Source: Trogon surrucura | Lineage: Eukaryota > Chordata > Aves > Trogoniformes > Trogonidae | Assembly (NCBI GenBank): GCA_020746105.1 | Contig: CM036617.1 | Coordinates: forward strand, 204,249,971 to 204,313,970 | Direction: 5' to 3' | DNA length: 64,000 bases | Part shown: positions 13,430-24,900 of the stretch, one piece after another | Numbering within the stretch: position 1 is the first letter of the stretch | Layout: each line of letters opens with the position of its first letter | Made by a program: the position numbers and the translations under genes | The notes under the pieces: generated by a model | Seen by the model: only the letters and a program-made list of their open reading frames with translations | Databases searched by the model: none | Told to the model about the DNA's origin: nothing

Positions 13430-13606
13430 CAAGATCTGTATTGGGGCCAGCAAGTAGCTGCTTAAATTTGTCTAGTCGGGATGCTTCTCTTTCAGTTAAT
13501 GCAGGAGTAGCTGAGGTATTATAGTCTGCCATTCCACTCAACGGAGGTGTGGAAGTTTGTGGAAGGGACTGTGATCTCTGCATGGAAGAATTTTCACTAG
13601 CATTAT
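13430..13606 (-). CDS. TBC1D22A: TBC1D22A coding exon 4
   Basis: It encodes residues 154-212, from DNASENSSMQRSQSLPQ to EREASRLDKFKQLLAGPNTDL, and ends one base into the next codon at a CTTG|GTGAGT donor. The RSQSLP hexapeptide fits the mode 1 14-3-3 consensus (R-S-x-S-x-P) exactly, in agreement with the reported 14-3-3 binding of the family. The following exon, expected to start near EELRRLSWSGIP ahead of the TBC domain, was looked for by eye in 1-13429 and not seen. Confidence 0.95.
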
Positions 13607-16600
13607 CTGAAGGAAAAAAGAAGCATAACAGTTAGCCTCAGCTAGTGAGAAGGTTACTAACAACCTGAATTCAATTTGTAAATTTAAAATAGAATTATGT
13701 TTTGGAGAAATGTAAACACAAGTGCAGCACAAGTTCAGACTTCAGACAACTTGGATTTAGCATAAAGAATATTCCTCTTCCAAACAGTATTCCGTAATTA
13801 AAATACATCAATTAGAGATCATACTAACAGTAAGGCTAATGTCTTCTTAAATCTCGATGCTACTGAAAGCTGTTTCTATCCCCCTCACCACTCAAAAAAA
13901 AAAAAAAAAAGGAAATCATTGCAATCCATTACTTTAAAGATTATACATAAAACATAGATCAGACCACATAAGACTGAAAAAAAAAGTTTAGTTTTTCCCT
14001 CACCCATGTACTTGTCACATACAGGCTTTACAGTCCAGTATGGCATGCAGTATCACCCTCATATTAATCAGTTTTGATGAATAATATTTTCCTGTGGTAT
14101 TAAGAACAGGTTGGGAAGGGGTTAATGCCTTAAAAGGCAAATATTATAGCTCTCCTCATTTGATTTTCAACATCTTTTTCCTTTTTTAACATACCTGATG
14201 AACTCGATGTATGACCTTCACTGACTGATTTAACAAGCCTATTATCACCACAGGCAACTGAAGTCAGCTCTGCAGATTCTACTTGGTTTTCTTCCTGTAG
14301 ATGTTCTTCCTGAAACTTATGCTGTTCTTGTAGCTTGCTGTGATTCTCAATTACTTTGTGAGCTGTTTCCATGACCACTTCTGTATTTAAGTTTTCAGCA
14401 GCTATTGCTAAGAGTTCATCATCATCATCCCCAAGATCCCAAGCATCACTTGTGTTACTTTCAAATTCTTGGAAAGTGCTGACTTTCTTTAGTTTCACTG
14501 GAGTTGTAGGTGCCTTTGAACCCGGTTTTATCAAGCTGTTTAAAAACAAATAACCAATATTTAGAGGACTAGTAATGGGGTAAGCAAAACATTATGGGTA
14601 TGGTTGAAAAAATAAAAGTCTACACTTGACATGATATAGGTAGCAAAGATTTATCTCCCTCCACTCATGTTACTGCTGTGCCCACTCACGATAACCCATG
14701 AATGTGTTTGAGAACAAAGGCAGGTAAAAATTGACTCTTCCTGGCTTTGAACAGAATCTGAATAAATCCTTCCTCCCTTGTCCAAAAAAAAAAGGGAAGA
14801 AAAGAAACAAACAAAAAAACAACCACCAGAAAAAAAGAGACCAGCCCCAAAGACAAATAAAAGCAATACTACTGGAATAGTTTATATGGTAGATAGGACA
14901 CATTTTGCTTCTCTTGCTTCATGCTCTTGCTTCTCCTGCTTCTGTAGAAGTTTCAGGTCTTTTAATGCAACTTCTGGATAACAACACAGAAGCTGCAATC
15001 AAGTCATCAGGTCCACTCCTAAGTCATCATAAGCAATCATGTGATATGATCACCATCATAAACAAATCAAGTCACACCTTACAACTCATTAAAATCTATA
15101 ACTCCTCCCCATTCAGGCATTCCAGCGCAGATTTGCTCCAGAACTTTGCTCTTCTTATGGGCCAGATATTTCCTCTAGTTACTAGTCTATGTGTGCTCTG
15201 ATCAGTTCCTAACCTTTTGTCCCTTTGTCAGCAGGCAGTATGAGAGCGATAAACCAAGTATCCCTCCCTAGCTTTGCACTTGGTCTCACAATAAGGCAGA
15301 GCAAGGAAAAATTTTTTTACTGCGAGGGTGACAGAGCACTGGAACAGGCTGCCCAGAGAGGTTGTGGAGTCTCCTTCTATGGAGACTTTCAAAAGCCACC
15401 TGCACACATTCCTGTGTGACCTGCTGTAGGTGATCCTGCTCTGGCAGGGGGTTGGACTGGATGATCTTTCGAGGTCCCTTCCAACCTGTGACAGTCTGTG
15501 ATTCTGTGATCTCCCTTCAGATTTCAGCTCAATGAAGCACAAAGTTGACAGTTTCCCAGTCTGCTCTTAAAATAAAGTAGCCATTAACTTACTCGCCCTT
15601 TTTGACCATCCCTGTCCTTTCACCTGTGCTAGTTTACCTTTCTTCTGTTAAGACACGGCAGCCAGAATTGGAAAACAGAAGAAGTTCTCACACAGTCTTC
15701 ATACAACGTCAGTAATGTTTGTTGTGCATTACAGGGAATATCTGTCTTAACAGGTGCTGCAACACTAATACTCCAAACCAGCAAGATCTTTCTCCTCTTC
15801 TGTCATCATTTCAAGCAATAAGCTTCTAGGTTTTGTTACTCCATCTCTCTTTAGAACTTCACATTTTGAAACAATTCATCCTATTCCTTTTCTTGAGCCC
15901 TCAAGGTCACATATTTCAACTGTCTTCATATCATCTGAAAATCAGCTAGGAGTACGGCCTCCTTCCAAGCTAACGCTTTTCCTTCTAACATTGTATTTTG
16001 ACCCTACTGCTTTGGGCTGCACAGTTCACTGATCACACAATTTTCCAAAAACTCACATACACCAACATTTTAACAGCAATGCTGGTTTCAAAGGAGAGGT
16101 GAAATCTATCAACAACCAGAAACTATTTTGTCCTTGACAAAGCTTAAAATAAACTTTAAAAACAAAAAAAAAAACCAACCAAAAAAACCCAAAACAGTTA
16201 AGTAAAATATAAAAAGCAGAAGCTTTCAAAATGCAGCATTATGAAAATTATTCACTTGCATTAGTTGTGTGTGATAAGCATGAAATTTGTTTGGCTCCTT
16301 CTGATATTTAACACAATGGTGCCATTTTTTTGTACATTTTTCTGATAACTAACAATCATGATCTAAGGCAACAAACTTGTAAATCACCGTAAAATCTATT
16401 CTATCCACTGTCTTCTCACTCACAAGCAAAACGCACACCTTTGCCTCAAAAATTATCTACACCACAACCTGACTCTGTTCTCTTACAGACAGACAAAGTC
16501 AGTCCATCAACAGAAAGCTGCACGCAGAAAAGCCACTAAAACCTTAGGTGTAGGCTTCATGGGCCAAATTAAAGTCAGCATTTGCCATACAATTTCCAAT

Positions 16601-19168
16601 GTATAAGGCACTGCAGATAACCAAAGTTGGCAATCTACATTAGTTAAGAACCGAACAGCTATTTGTTGCTCCCAATGTGGTAAGCACCAGGAAGTCACAA
16701 AAGAGAAGTTAGAATGGAGAAGTCAAGATTATAACAAAAATCAAAAAAGGGAAGACTAGCAATAAACTTTACGGCTAACAGAGGAAAGAAGAAAAAAAAA
16801 AAAAAGAAAAAAGAGGAGAGAGGGCAGAGGAGATCCAAATTACCTGGAATATTTAAATATTAGGTTAACTTACGTTCCATGCAATAACGGATCAAAAGGC
16901 GGATGCTGGGCTCCATACACATGTTGAATACTAAAGGAAAAGAAAGAGATTTATCACAAAAACAATAAAACATTTGGGGGTTCTGTGAGTATTTAACAAT
17001 CAGTAATAAATAGAACAGAAATGTTCCAAGAATTTTCCATTTCAAAGAATCACACATACCACTAAAAATAATGAAGCTAAAACAGAAGTGTATACTAAAA
17101 AATAATTTAATAAAAATCACTTGCCAAACCAGAGCTCTTCTAGAGGCCTAGGGTAACTTAGGCTGGCTTATTTTTCTGACCACAAGTTGAAACAAGGAAA
17201 AAAATGTTAACTGCTTTAAGAATTTACAACATTTTTAAATTATTTTTCTCTTTTCCAATTTACCATTTCCTCATTTATCTCTTGCAAGAATACAGAAACT
17301 CTCAAAGAAACGTCTGTAAAGATTTAATCTTCTAAGCGCCTTTGTCACCCAAAACCCAACCAGTCAATTCTTAACCGTTACTGTAGTATAATGCCTATAA
17401 ATTTAAAGAAAAATGCAAAAGATGCCATGCTAGAGAAAAAAAACGCCATAGGAAGATTAAACCTAAACATTTTTAAATAAATAAGCTTCCAAAAACATTC
17501 ACAACAATTTCTAACATTGCAAAAGAGCATGTTACTGTGTGACCAAGTAAAAGAAGACAAACATGCCCTCTGGCAAATCAAAACCAGTCTCCAGACCATA
17601 AATAAGTCTGATCTTAGTAAACCTGAGATAGAACCAAACCAAAAAGACTGCAGTCACAAATCCTCAGAAAGACTTATGCTACAGAGGCAGTATTAACGGC
17701 AGTGAAATTAGCCCTAGAGCTGGTTGAGAGTGGTGGTTTACAAACTCTCATTATTGATTTTTATGTGCTTCCACGCAAATCAAAAAGTCAGTCCACCACC
17801 ACCCTTTCTACACGACCGTACACCACATGCTCAAGACCACACGGTCAAGTCTCTGCGCTCTCTGTTGTGCTTACATGAGGGTCAGGACTCATTTTCCATT
17901 TTGGCATTTTGACAGAATCTGCCTTCTTCTCCGCTCTATGAATGATCATGATGGGAATCCACCCAAATACAAAGCAAAGACAATCCTTTCCATACCATAA
18001 AAAAAAAATAAATTAAAAAAGGCACATTCTCCACAGCGCCCTCGTTCTTCCACCTGCCTGCAGTTGCCTGTAAATTAATTAAGTGCACCTATTCACAGAC
18101 CCTGGGTAATCAAGGAGGGTAAAAAATGTTTTACCTCCAAAGGACTCAGCAAAGTTACATAATGAGAAGTTTAGAGAGACAGGAACAGTTGGACTCAAAG
18201 AGTTAGTTTATAACTCGAGAAACAAAACTACGATCAGTTAGTGCTTACGGGTAACTGAGAAAGGAAGAAGTTCAAGGGATGAACAGGATTGTTTTGCTGA
18301 ATTCAAGTCAATGGTGTGAAGGAGCTACTGTTCTCAGTTCCTGTTCTCTGAGAACCAAGAACACCCATCATTCTTACAAAAAAACAACGTAAGAAACTGA
18401 ATTATTGTACTGGGAGACCAACTTAGGCATGGGAGCAGAGAATGTTACTGTTAAGTAACCCTCTGAGCATGTGTTCCCAGTCTGATATAATGGTCAAAAG
18501 TGTTAATGTGGCTTTGGGGATGGATTCCCTGAAGGTTTTGTAGAGGATGTTTGTAGCTCTCAGCTATGACACAAAGACTGGGTCTGCTGTTGACACGTAT
18601 GGAAGAAAGTTGAGAAACTTACGACATTTCGACATATCAAGCAGGAACTACAACAGGGCTAGATGCCTACACAGAGCAGTTTCCCGAGTAGTACCTCAAA
18701 GTATAACAACTTGTATCAAAGTCACAAAAGGACGTAAGTCACAGCATTCGTAGGAGGGACAAACACAAATTTCCCCACTCCCAGCTCTCCAGGGCACACA
18801 GCCCCAGCATCCCCTGGGCCGGACCCAGCGCCGGGCTGGAAACGCGCGTTCAGACCCGGATTTAACAAGCCCCTGACACGGGCCGTAACGGACGTCACTG
18901 GGACCACCGGAGCCGCCCGACACCGCCCCGCCCCGCACACCGAGCTCCCGAGGGGGAGCCGAGGCAGCCACGGGCACCGACCGGCCGGAGCGCTCCCTAC
19001 GGCGGCCGCAGGAGCCCCGCGGCGGCCGAGGCGGCAGGAGCACGGAGACGCCGCCGCGGGGCCGGAGGCTCCCGCCGGGCCCCGACCTCCCCGCGGCCGC
19101 GCTCACCTGCCCGGCACCTTCGCGCCGCTCCGCTTCCAGAACTGCTTCCTGCCGCCGTCGCTCGCCAT
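13430..19168 (-). CDS. TBC1D22A: TBC1D22A, 5' part of the coding region (exons 1-4, partial gene)
   Basis: TBC1 domain family member 22A is a Rab GTPase-activating protein that works at the Golgi; the family is reported to bind ACBD3 and 14-3-3 proteins. Four exons join in frame (62 + 57 + 341 + 177 nt, 212 codons plus one base), each flanked by GT-AG signals. The product opens MASDGGRKQFWKRSG, close to my recollection of the human protein, and the conserved blocks STFQEFESNTSDAWD, LVKSVSEGHTS and EREASRLDKFKQLLAGP follow in the expected order. This part is the low-complexity, probably disordered N-terminal half: it has an acidic DDDDELL stretch and a 14-3-3 type motif RSQSLP at residues 164-169. 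The TBC catalytic domain with its Arg and Gln fingers is encoded further left, outside the window. The assignment rests on remembered family sequence, not a search. Confidence 0.95.
13607..14194 (-). other. TBC1D22A: TBC1D22A intron 3
   Basis: A short, 588 nt intron between exons 3 and 4. A run of about 18 A on the plus strand near 13893-13910 is its only notable feature. No repeat family was recognised. Confidence 0.9.
14195..14535 (-). CDS. TBC1D22A: TBC1D22A coding exon 3
   Basis: The largest exon seen here encodes residues 40-153. It begins TLIKPGSKAPTTPVK and carries the conserved STFQEFESNTSDAWD segment, an acidic DDDDELLAIAAENLN stretch and LVKSVSEGHTSSSS at its end. A middle section rich in Gln and Glu (EQHKFQEEHLQEENQ) differs strongly from mammals, which is usual for a disordered linker. 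The acceptor reads TTTTTAAACAG and the donor CATCAG|GTATGT. The exon leaves one base of an Asp codon that exon 4 completes. Confidence 0.95.
14536..16873 (-). other. TBC1D22A: TBC1D22A intron 2
   Basis: The intron contains one CR1 3' end (15.3-15.5 kb, plus strand), C/A-rich tracts near 14.80-14.85 and 16.16-16.20 kb, and an A/G-rich block at 16.78-16.83 kb. I see no further exon. Confidence 0.9.
15290..15513 (+). repeat. CR1 LINE 3' end
   Basis: Forward-oriented CR1 terminus: GAACAGGCTGCCCAGAGAGG, then GGGGGTTGGACTGGATGATC, then AGGTCCCTTCCAACCTGTGA, closing with the short ATTCTGTGAT tail unit. It is 5' truncated and antisense to TBC1D22A. Confidence 0.9.
16874..16930 (-). CDS. TBC1D22A: TBC1D22A coding exon 2
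   Basis: This 57 nt exon reads IQHVYGAQHPPFDPLLHG after the split codon from exon 1, identical or nearly identical to the mammalian protein as I remember it. The acceptor reads TTTAG and the donor reads AAC|GTAAGT on the minus strand. A purine-rich block on the plus strand at about 16781-16832 is a pyrimidine tract in the transcript, about 40 nt downstream of the donor. Confidence 0.95.
16931..19106 (-). other. TBC1D22A: TBC1D22A intron 1
   Basis: The first intron; its right-hand 330 bp are GC-rich and belong to the CpG island. The rest is ordinary AT-rich sequence without a recognised repeat. Confidence 0.9.
19107..19168 (-). CDS. TBC1D22A: TBC1D22A coding exon 1
   Basis: The ATG sits in a very strong Kozak context (GCCGCCATGG on the minus strand) inside the CpG island. 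The exon encodes MASDGGRKQFWKRSGAKVPG plus two bases of the next codon and ends at a consensus donor (GCAG|GTGAGC). This start was chosen because it matches the family N-terminus. The frame stays open upstream with no stop, and there is an in-frame ATG 44 codons earlier in a weak context, so a longer isoform cannot be excluded from sequence alone. Confidence 0.95.
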
Positions 19169-19221
19169 GGCGGCCGTCACCTCATCCCCCTCGCCGCGGC
19201 CCCGGCCCGCTCCCTCAGGCT

Positions 19222-19269
19222 TCACTCCCCGCCATTCCCTTCCACGGGAACCAGACTGAGCGCCGCCAT
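19222..19269 (-). CDS. Possible upstream ORF in the TBC1D22A leader
   Basis: Starting at the TISU ATG (A at -3, G at +4) the frame reads 15 codons, MAALSLVPVEGNGGE, then TGA, ending 54 nt before the main start codon. If the transcript begins upstream of 19269, this would be translated first and could damp TBC1D22A output. If transcription begins below it, it is not in the mRNA. No expression evidence is available from sequence. Confidence 0.4.
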   Translation of the reverse strand: MAALSLVPVEGNGGE

Positions 19270-19273
19270 CTTG
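19262..19273 (-). promoter_or_regulatory. YY1 / TISU element
   Basis: The minus strand reads CAAGATGGCGGC, an exact match to the TISU consensus SAASATGGCGGC. TISU elements bind YY1 and act both in core promoter activity and in translation start on very short leaders. Its ATG is not in frame with TBC1D22A, whose main start codon lies 101 nt downstream. Confidence 0.75.
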
Positions 19274-19372
19274 GCACCGAGAAACAACCCCGCTCCTCAT
19301 TCGGCCCCTAAGGTGGCCCGGAGCTTTCAGCCAACCAGAAGTGAGGGTGCTGCCGGGTGGGTCAGGTTGGGC

Positions 19373-19377
19373 CAATG
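19373..19377. promoter_or_regulatory. CCAAT box (NF-Y type)
   Basis: The motif CCAAT in the context GGGCCAATGGC lies about 100 bp upstream of the YY1/TISU element, within the usual -60 to -100 window for NF-Y sites of TATA-less promoters. NF-Y acts in either orientation. Confidence 0.5.
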
Positions 19378-21818
19378 GCAGCGAGGGAGTGTCAGGCCGC
19401 CCGTTGAGGGCGGGGACTTCGGGTCGCCGCGGTGGCGGCTCGGCCCGGCCCGGCCGGTCAGGGAGGCGGCGCCCCGTCCGGCTCGGCCTCGCCTGCTTGG
19501 GGGTGGCGGACAGAGGCCGGGCCTGGCGCCTTGGTCAACCCGGGCCGAAGCCAAGGGCGTCGGGGAGCGTCCTCGCCGTCCCCTTGGCCTTCCTTTCGCC
19601 TTTGCCCCGGCTGGCCGCGGTGCAGGGACGCGCTCTTGGTTCCTGCCTGTGATTAAGTGAAGTGTTCCTGTAATCTCGCCTTTTACTTCACGGCACTCCG
19701 AGTATCGTGTCTTCAGGCTTTAGTCCTTTTAGGATTAAACTATAAAGAGTAATTCCGAGTACTCTCTAGGGAGATTTGCAAAACTCACCAAGTCAGTGGA
19801 AGACATTAATTGAAGATAAGAGGACAGACTTAAATCAAATTAGATCTAACACCATTTTATAATAAAATCAGATTTTTTTAACCACTTTCCCCCCGATTAT
19901 TTCGAGTTATTTACCCAGTTACTTCGGAGTGGGGTGGAAGGAGCTTTAATCTTTCTCGGCTTTAAGGATTCATCCCCTCATTGTATCCATTTCTTCGCTT
20001 TAAGAGGCACAAGACTGAGTGTCCGTGTGTGTATCTGTAGAGTTCTCAGCGACTCTGATCCAAGGATACATCACTTCGGCAAACAAAATAGGTATGGTTT
20101 GTGTTTCTCTATGGAGCATGGAGCTCTCTTTGGAGCTCCTGAGAAAACAGTGCTTGCTGGCTTACACATTTTCTTGCTGTGTCCTTATACAAGACGTCAA
20201 AGATTGTTCAGGGAACATTCTGCCATAATTAACTCAAAATCTGGTACGTACATCTGGTACAAGACCCCCAGTGCAACATTTGTTCTTTAGTATGTATTTC
20301 ATCTATAAGTTTTTAAGAATAAAAGAAGAATGACGTTTTCTGCCTGCTTTGGGATTTACTTCGGTAGTTACCTTCTACAAACTGACAAAACCAAATGTTC
20401 ACAGATCTTGCTAGATCACGGTCCACAAGTGAAAGCTGCATGTCCCAGTAATTTCAGTGCTACTTAAAGATAATTATGCTATAGGTAGTATCATCTTCTC
20501 TACTTGTGTCCTTCAGATAGGATCCCTCTTACAGATTCTGGACCTGTAAGCTTTTTGTAATGCATCGTAACCTTGAGTATCAGCAGCTTTTATAGAGCAC
20601 ACAAGAAACATAATGTAATATGAACTACATCTATTGGCTAAAGTGAAAATGAAACCTGCAAGGTCATGAGTGGAACTTTGCTTGGTCTTAGCTAGATAAA
20701 TTTAAAGCACACCTGATTTAAATTTGTTAGAATACGATGAGGTGCTTTTGTCTTTGACTGTCAAAAAAGTAATAAATTCATAAAAGATACATTCTATCAT
20801 TAGCATTAAGGTCGATGTTGAAACTGTATGTTCTTTTTACTGGTTCATTGTTGATATTTGTCAAAGGGAAACTTAATTAGATTCAGCCTAGATAGACTAA
20901 ACCATCTGTCATCCTTGTAACAGTTGACCTGAATCCTCAAGTAACGCCATTTAACTTTTGTGACAGTCTGGTGCAGCCATGTGGAACTTCTGGTTCATTT
21001 TAGAAGTGGAGGTTTTATTGAATTACATAACAAAGTCAGTACAAAGTTAACTGTATTATTTAGTCTTCATTGTAATCAGTATATGTTACCTTGTGCTAAA
21101 GTTTTTTCATGTGGTGCAGAATTTTATACTGGAAACAGATAAGTCAGATAAGTGTTGCGTTGATTTTTTCGATGTGAACCGTCTGACCTGCAAATGCGGC
21201 TACATTTGCGTCAAGGAGAACTGGAAGTACACAGACACAAAATCCGTCTGGCTATGGGGAACTGCTGCCAGTGTAGACCCTTGTACTGAAGTCATCTGAA
21301 GCTGGGCTAGGCCCTCTCTATTGTCAACTTCCAAGAAAGCAAGGGCACTATTTTCATTCCTTTCCCATTCACTTTATATTTTTTCCTTAGTCTGTCTTTT
21401 ATTTTAACCCTGTGTTGCCAAGGTTGTGGAGATTTGGAAGGAGGAACCTTTCAAGAGGTACAATTCTTTGTGCCTATCATAGAGCTTAAGGTGATCTGAC
21501 CGCAAAGAGGGGATCCTTGAAAAGAACTTATAGAACAGATTATTTAAATAGAGTGCCTTAGGAAGGTGAGTTCATGGCTGTACAGTACTTGCAAGGAGAA
21601 GCTGACCTGAACATGTATTTTATCAATGTTTCTGCTTAACTTTTTTGGTTACAAAAACGTAACATGAGCAGCTGAGGGCGTACCCAGATTCTGCTGTCAA
21701 CCTTTTTGTTGTGTTTGAGAATAAGACCTGCCAGTATTCAGGTGCTGTCATTCAAGGAGTATAACACTACTGCAGGCACCATTGGGAATCATCTGCTGCA
21801 GCTGATTGGTCTAGTCTA

Positions 21819-21963
21819 ATTTTCTCTTTCTTTCTTTTTTTTCTTTCTTCTTTTTTCTTTCTTCTTTTCTTTTTCTTTTTTTTTTTTATTTTTTTCTTTT
21901 TTTCTTTTTCATTTTCCCTTTTTCCATTTTTTTTCTTCTTTTTTTTTTTCACTTTTATTTTTC
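21819..21963. repeat. Polypyrimidine tract (CT-rich low complexity)
   Basis: About 145 bp of nearly pure T and C on the plus strand with a handful of A interruptions, built from TTTC and TTTCTTC units. The minus strand is the matching polypurine strand and yields a spurious Lys-rich open frame. Confidence 0.95.
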
Positions 21964-24900
21964 TGGAGTATTTTTCATAATCAAAGCACTGCATACAGTT
22001 GATAAATATTACTGAGAATACCCAGGAAGTTTCTGTATGTTCTGACATGTAGACATGTAGCTATGTTCTTGGCTGATCAAAATTAGGAATATTGTAACTT
22101 TGACTAACAATGTTTTGAACAAAATAGATGCTGAAATGTTTATTTAGTGTGATAGCTGGTGAGCTGTATATGCAGGTGTTGCAGTGGGCATTCTGTTACA
22201 CCAATTTCTTTTTCAGCTCGTCTGTTCTGGAGAGCTTCTGCTAGTCCTGCACTGGTATGGTTACACAGGAAGACTTTTCTGTGGAGGTGCAGTCTATTTT
22301 GGAAAAATAACTTTTTCTGGTGATATATGGGAAAGTGTAGATTGATGCTAAACACGATTAACTGAGCTGACAGCAGCAGTTGCCTGCTTAGCTACACTGG
22401 CACCAGGAGGATTTGCTGATAAAGTTGTGTAAGGTAGGGAGTGTGCCTTTTCACGCTTATCCTTCCGTCGCTGTGTCAGCAACACGCTGTAATGTCGATG
22501 CAACTGCAAGGCGGGGCTTAAACAGACTCATTCTACGAGCTAACAAGACTGCCTATGTATGCATTTTTTGTTTGCTTTAATCAATAAGGGAAATAAAAAA
22601 TTAAACTGAATTCCAATGAGACACGTCCATGTTGCAATGTTACTTTCTGCAGTGTTTTTACTGCTTTAAGAAACTGGTGGGAGTGCTTCTGAGGGTAGCA
22701 CATGGTGCTTTCTCTGGTGGCTGATCACTTTTTCTGTTCAGTCCGTGCACAGGCCTTTCTGCCAAGCCATTGTATCCATCTACTTTATTGTAAATACCAT
22801 GGAAGAAGCAGTTCTTTCAAATAAAATTGAGCAAAGGCAGCGAAGTTGTCAAGGAAGCCAACCCAATACCAGCAGCCTGCAGAAAAAGAGAAGAGTGGTA
22901 GAAACAAGAAGAGCCACTTGTACTAGGGAAGACAACGATCCTGGAGGGTAGAGTACTTGGTGACAGAAAGATGGGGCAAGGTGAGATAAATGCGAAAAGT
23001 AGTCCCGTGCAACCACGGAAGAAAGGACAAAGGAATGTTACACGAAAGAGGGATCGCCAATAACTAGATCGAAGGAGGTTAGACATGGTCTGGCAAATCA
23101 CATAGTTGCAACAGCTCCTGCAGTGCAGTGCAATTTTTCTCCAGAAAACTTGAGACGAAAAAAAGGGGGAACATGAGAGAGTAGTGGTCAGGAGGATTCA
23201 TCATTGCAGATGAGCAGTCATCACAGCATTTTGTAACTTTTTCTCTCTAAGTGGCCCACTCTGTGGCACATGAATTGAACAAGTTTTTGAAAATAAGAGC
23301 AGACTTGCCAAAATGCACTTACACTGGTAGTGCAGAAGTATGTCATTGTACACGCTTACCCTCTGTATTCAGTGGCAGTGGAAGAAGACTGTGAAACAGA
23401 AAAAAAAAGTATAAATAAATATGTGCTGTCTCTGGGTAAATGTCTTTGCTTCTTGTTTCTCCTTCTAGAAGAGTGATGGATGTGGGTAGTTTTCAAAAGC
23501 TATCATTCCCTAAAATACTAGTAACAGTGCTCATGTTTACACTTGAGGTGTTTTTAGGTGAAGGTTTTTAGTTTTAGTTTTATCTGTGTCAAAGCATCAG
23601 CCGACAATCTGATACGGTCTGTTGGGCGTAGCCAGGACAACACTCTGTGTCCGAGCTAATTGGCAGCCTCCTGCAAGAAACCACTTTGTCCTGAGCTCTG
23701 GTGCAATATGCTTAAATGAGCATATTAAGTTGAGGCTTAAATGACTCAGAAGAGGAAGGTTGCTTTGTAAGTGGAAGTCTTGGGTAGAAGACAGGGAAGT
23801 TGGCAAAAGCAACAAATCCTCTTTCCAACGTACTTCTAGTTCCTTGAAATTCTACCTTCTTATGCCTCCAGTACATGCAGTGAAGGTTTAAACAGAGCAC
23901 TCCAGCATGACAGAGCTTCAAACTCAGAGAAATAAATCAATGTGTATTTGTCTCTGAGCCATGATAGTTCTCTCTTGTTGGTTGCTGATAGAACTTTCTC
24001 TTTAAATTATACAATTCATACCAGTTTCTAAACTTCGCATTTAACTTGCTATCACAACAACATGAAAAGCAAAGTCATTGGAGTATTAGTTGATTTTTCT
24101 TGAAGCTGAAAGATCTTTTTAAGTTATTGGGAGAGCTTTAGAGATGCTAGAAGACCTGCTTAGAACTGTATCTTGATGACAAGGTAGGCAATACAATTTG
24201 TCTGTAGTCAGTAAGAGCATGCAGTTCCTTGGAATAGACACAGAACCACTTTTCTTTCTCTTCCCCAAAGTCATAACAAATAGAAAAGCTGTCTGTTATT
24301 GCTTTAATCTAAAAACTGGACAAGAAGTAGGACAGAATGAAAAAGACAGATGTCGGAAACTTTCTTCTGAATCTATGACTTGACTTTTTTTTTTTTTTTT
24401 AAGTATGTCATTTGACATTAACTGGAGTGCAAGACCAGATCTGGTTTTGTCAGGTCTGGGCATGTAATTTGAAAGTGAGTAGGGCTCTCAGATCCCTTAG
24501 GTTTCTTTTTAGAACAACCATACTCAACTTGCTAAGCGGCCTCATTTTTTCCTTCTTCTCAAAGTTTGAATTACAGAATTTTTCAGAGAATGTGCCTGAA
24601 ACAAAGTATCTTGTAACACTAAGAAGGAATTTTACAGCAGATTTAGGTGCTTTGGTTCAGCCTCCCAGTTCTGTTTATTTTGGTTCTAATGGACAACTGC
24701 AACTCAGATTTCAGGAAATGCACCAGCTATGGAGAGAACTATTGTCAGCATTATTTACTTTTTGGATATCCTGCTGCTTCTGTGACTGCTCATACTGGCC
24801 TGCCCTGACCTGTGCTTTATGACAACCTCTGATGAATTGGTGTGTAGATCTTTGAGCTTTCTTCAGTAGAGGAAACCTTCATACCTATAAAAGTCCATAA

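Larger units (their letters stand above)
18780..19655. promoter_or_regulatory. TBC1D22A: CpG island promoter of TBC1D22A
   Basis: GC and CpG density rise sharply over this stretch compared with the AT-rich flanks. It covers exon 1, the leader and roughly 400 bp upstream. No TATA box is seen. A CCAAT box lies at 19373-19377 and a YY1/TISU element at 19262-19273, a housekeeping-type promoter layout that puts the start of transcription probably just above 19273. The island reaches past the gene on the plus side, so a divergent non-coding transcript is possible but not shown. Confidence 0.85.

Noticed and set aside
21093..21299. 68-codon Cys-containing frame (CKCGYICVKENW)
   Set aside because: Looks faintly like a Cys-rich domain but no family matched, it is short, and no flanking splice signals or repeats support it.
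21767..22048. 93-codon Lys/Glu-rich frame on the minus strand
   Set aside because: A direct translation of the polypurine strand of the low-complexity tract.
24412..24822. 136-codon plus-strand frame with hydrophobic stretches
   Set aside because: Starts at a non-ATG codon, shows no family resemblance and lacks splice or promoter context. Left as chance unless transcription is found.
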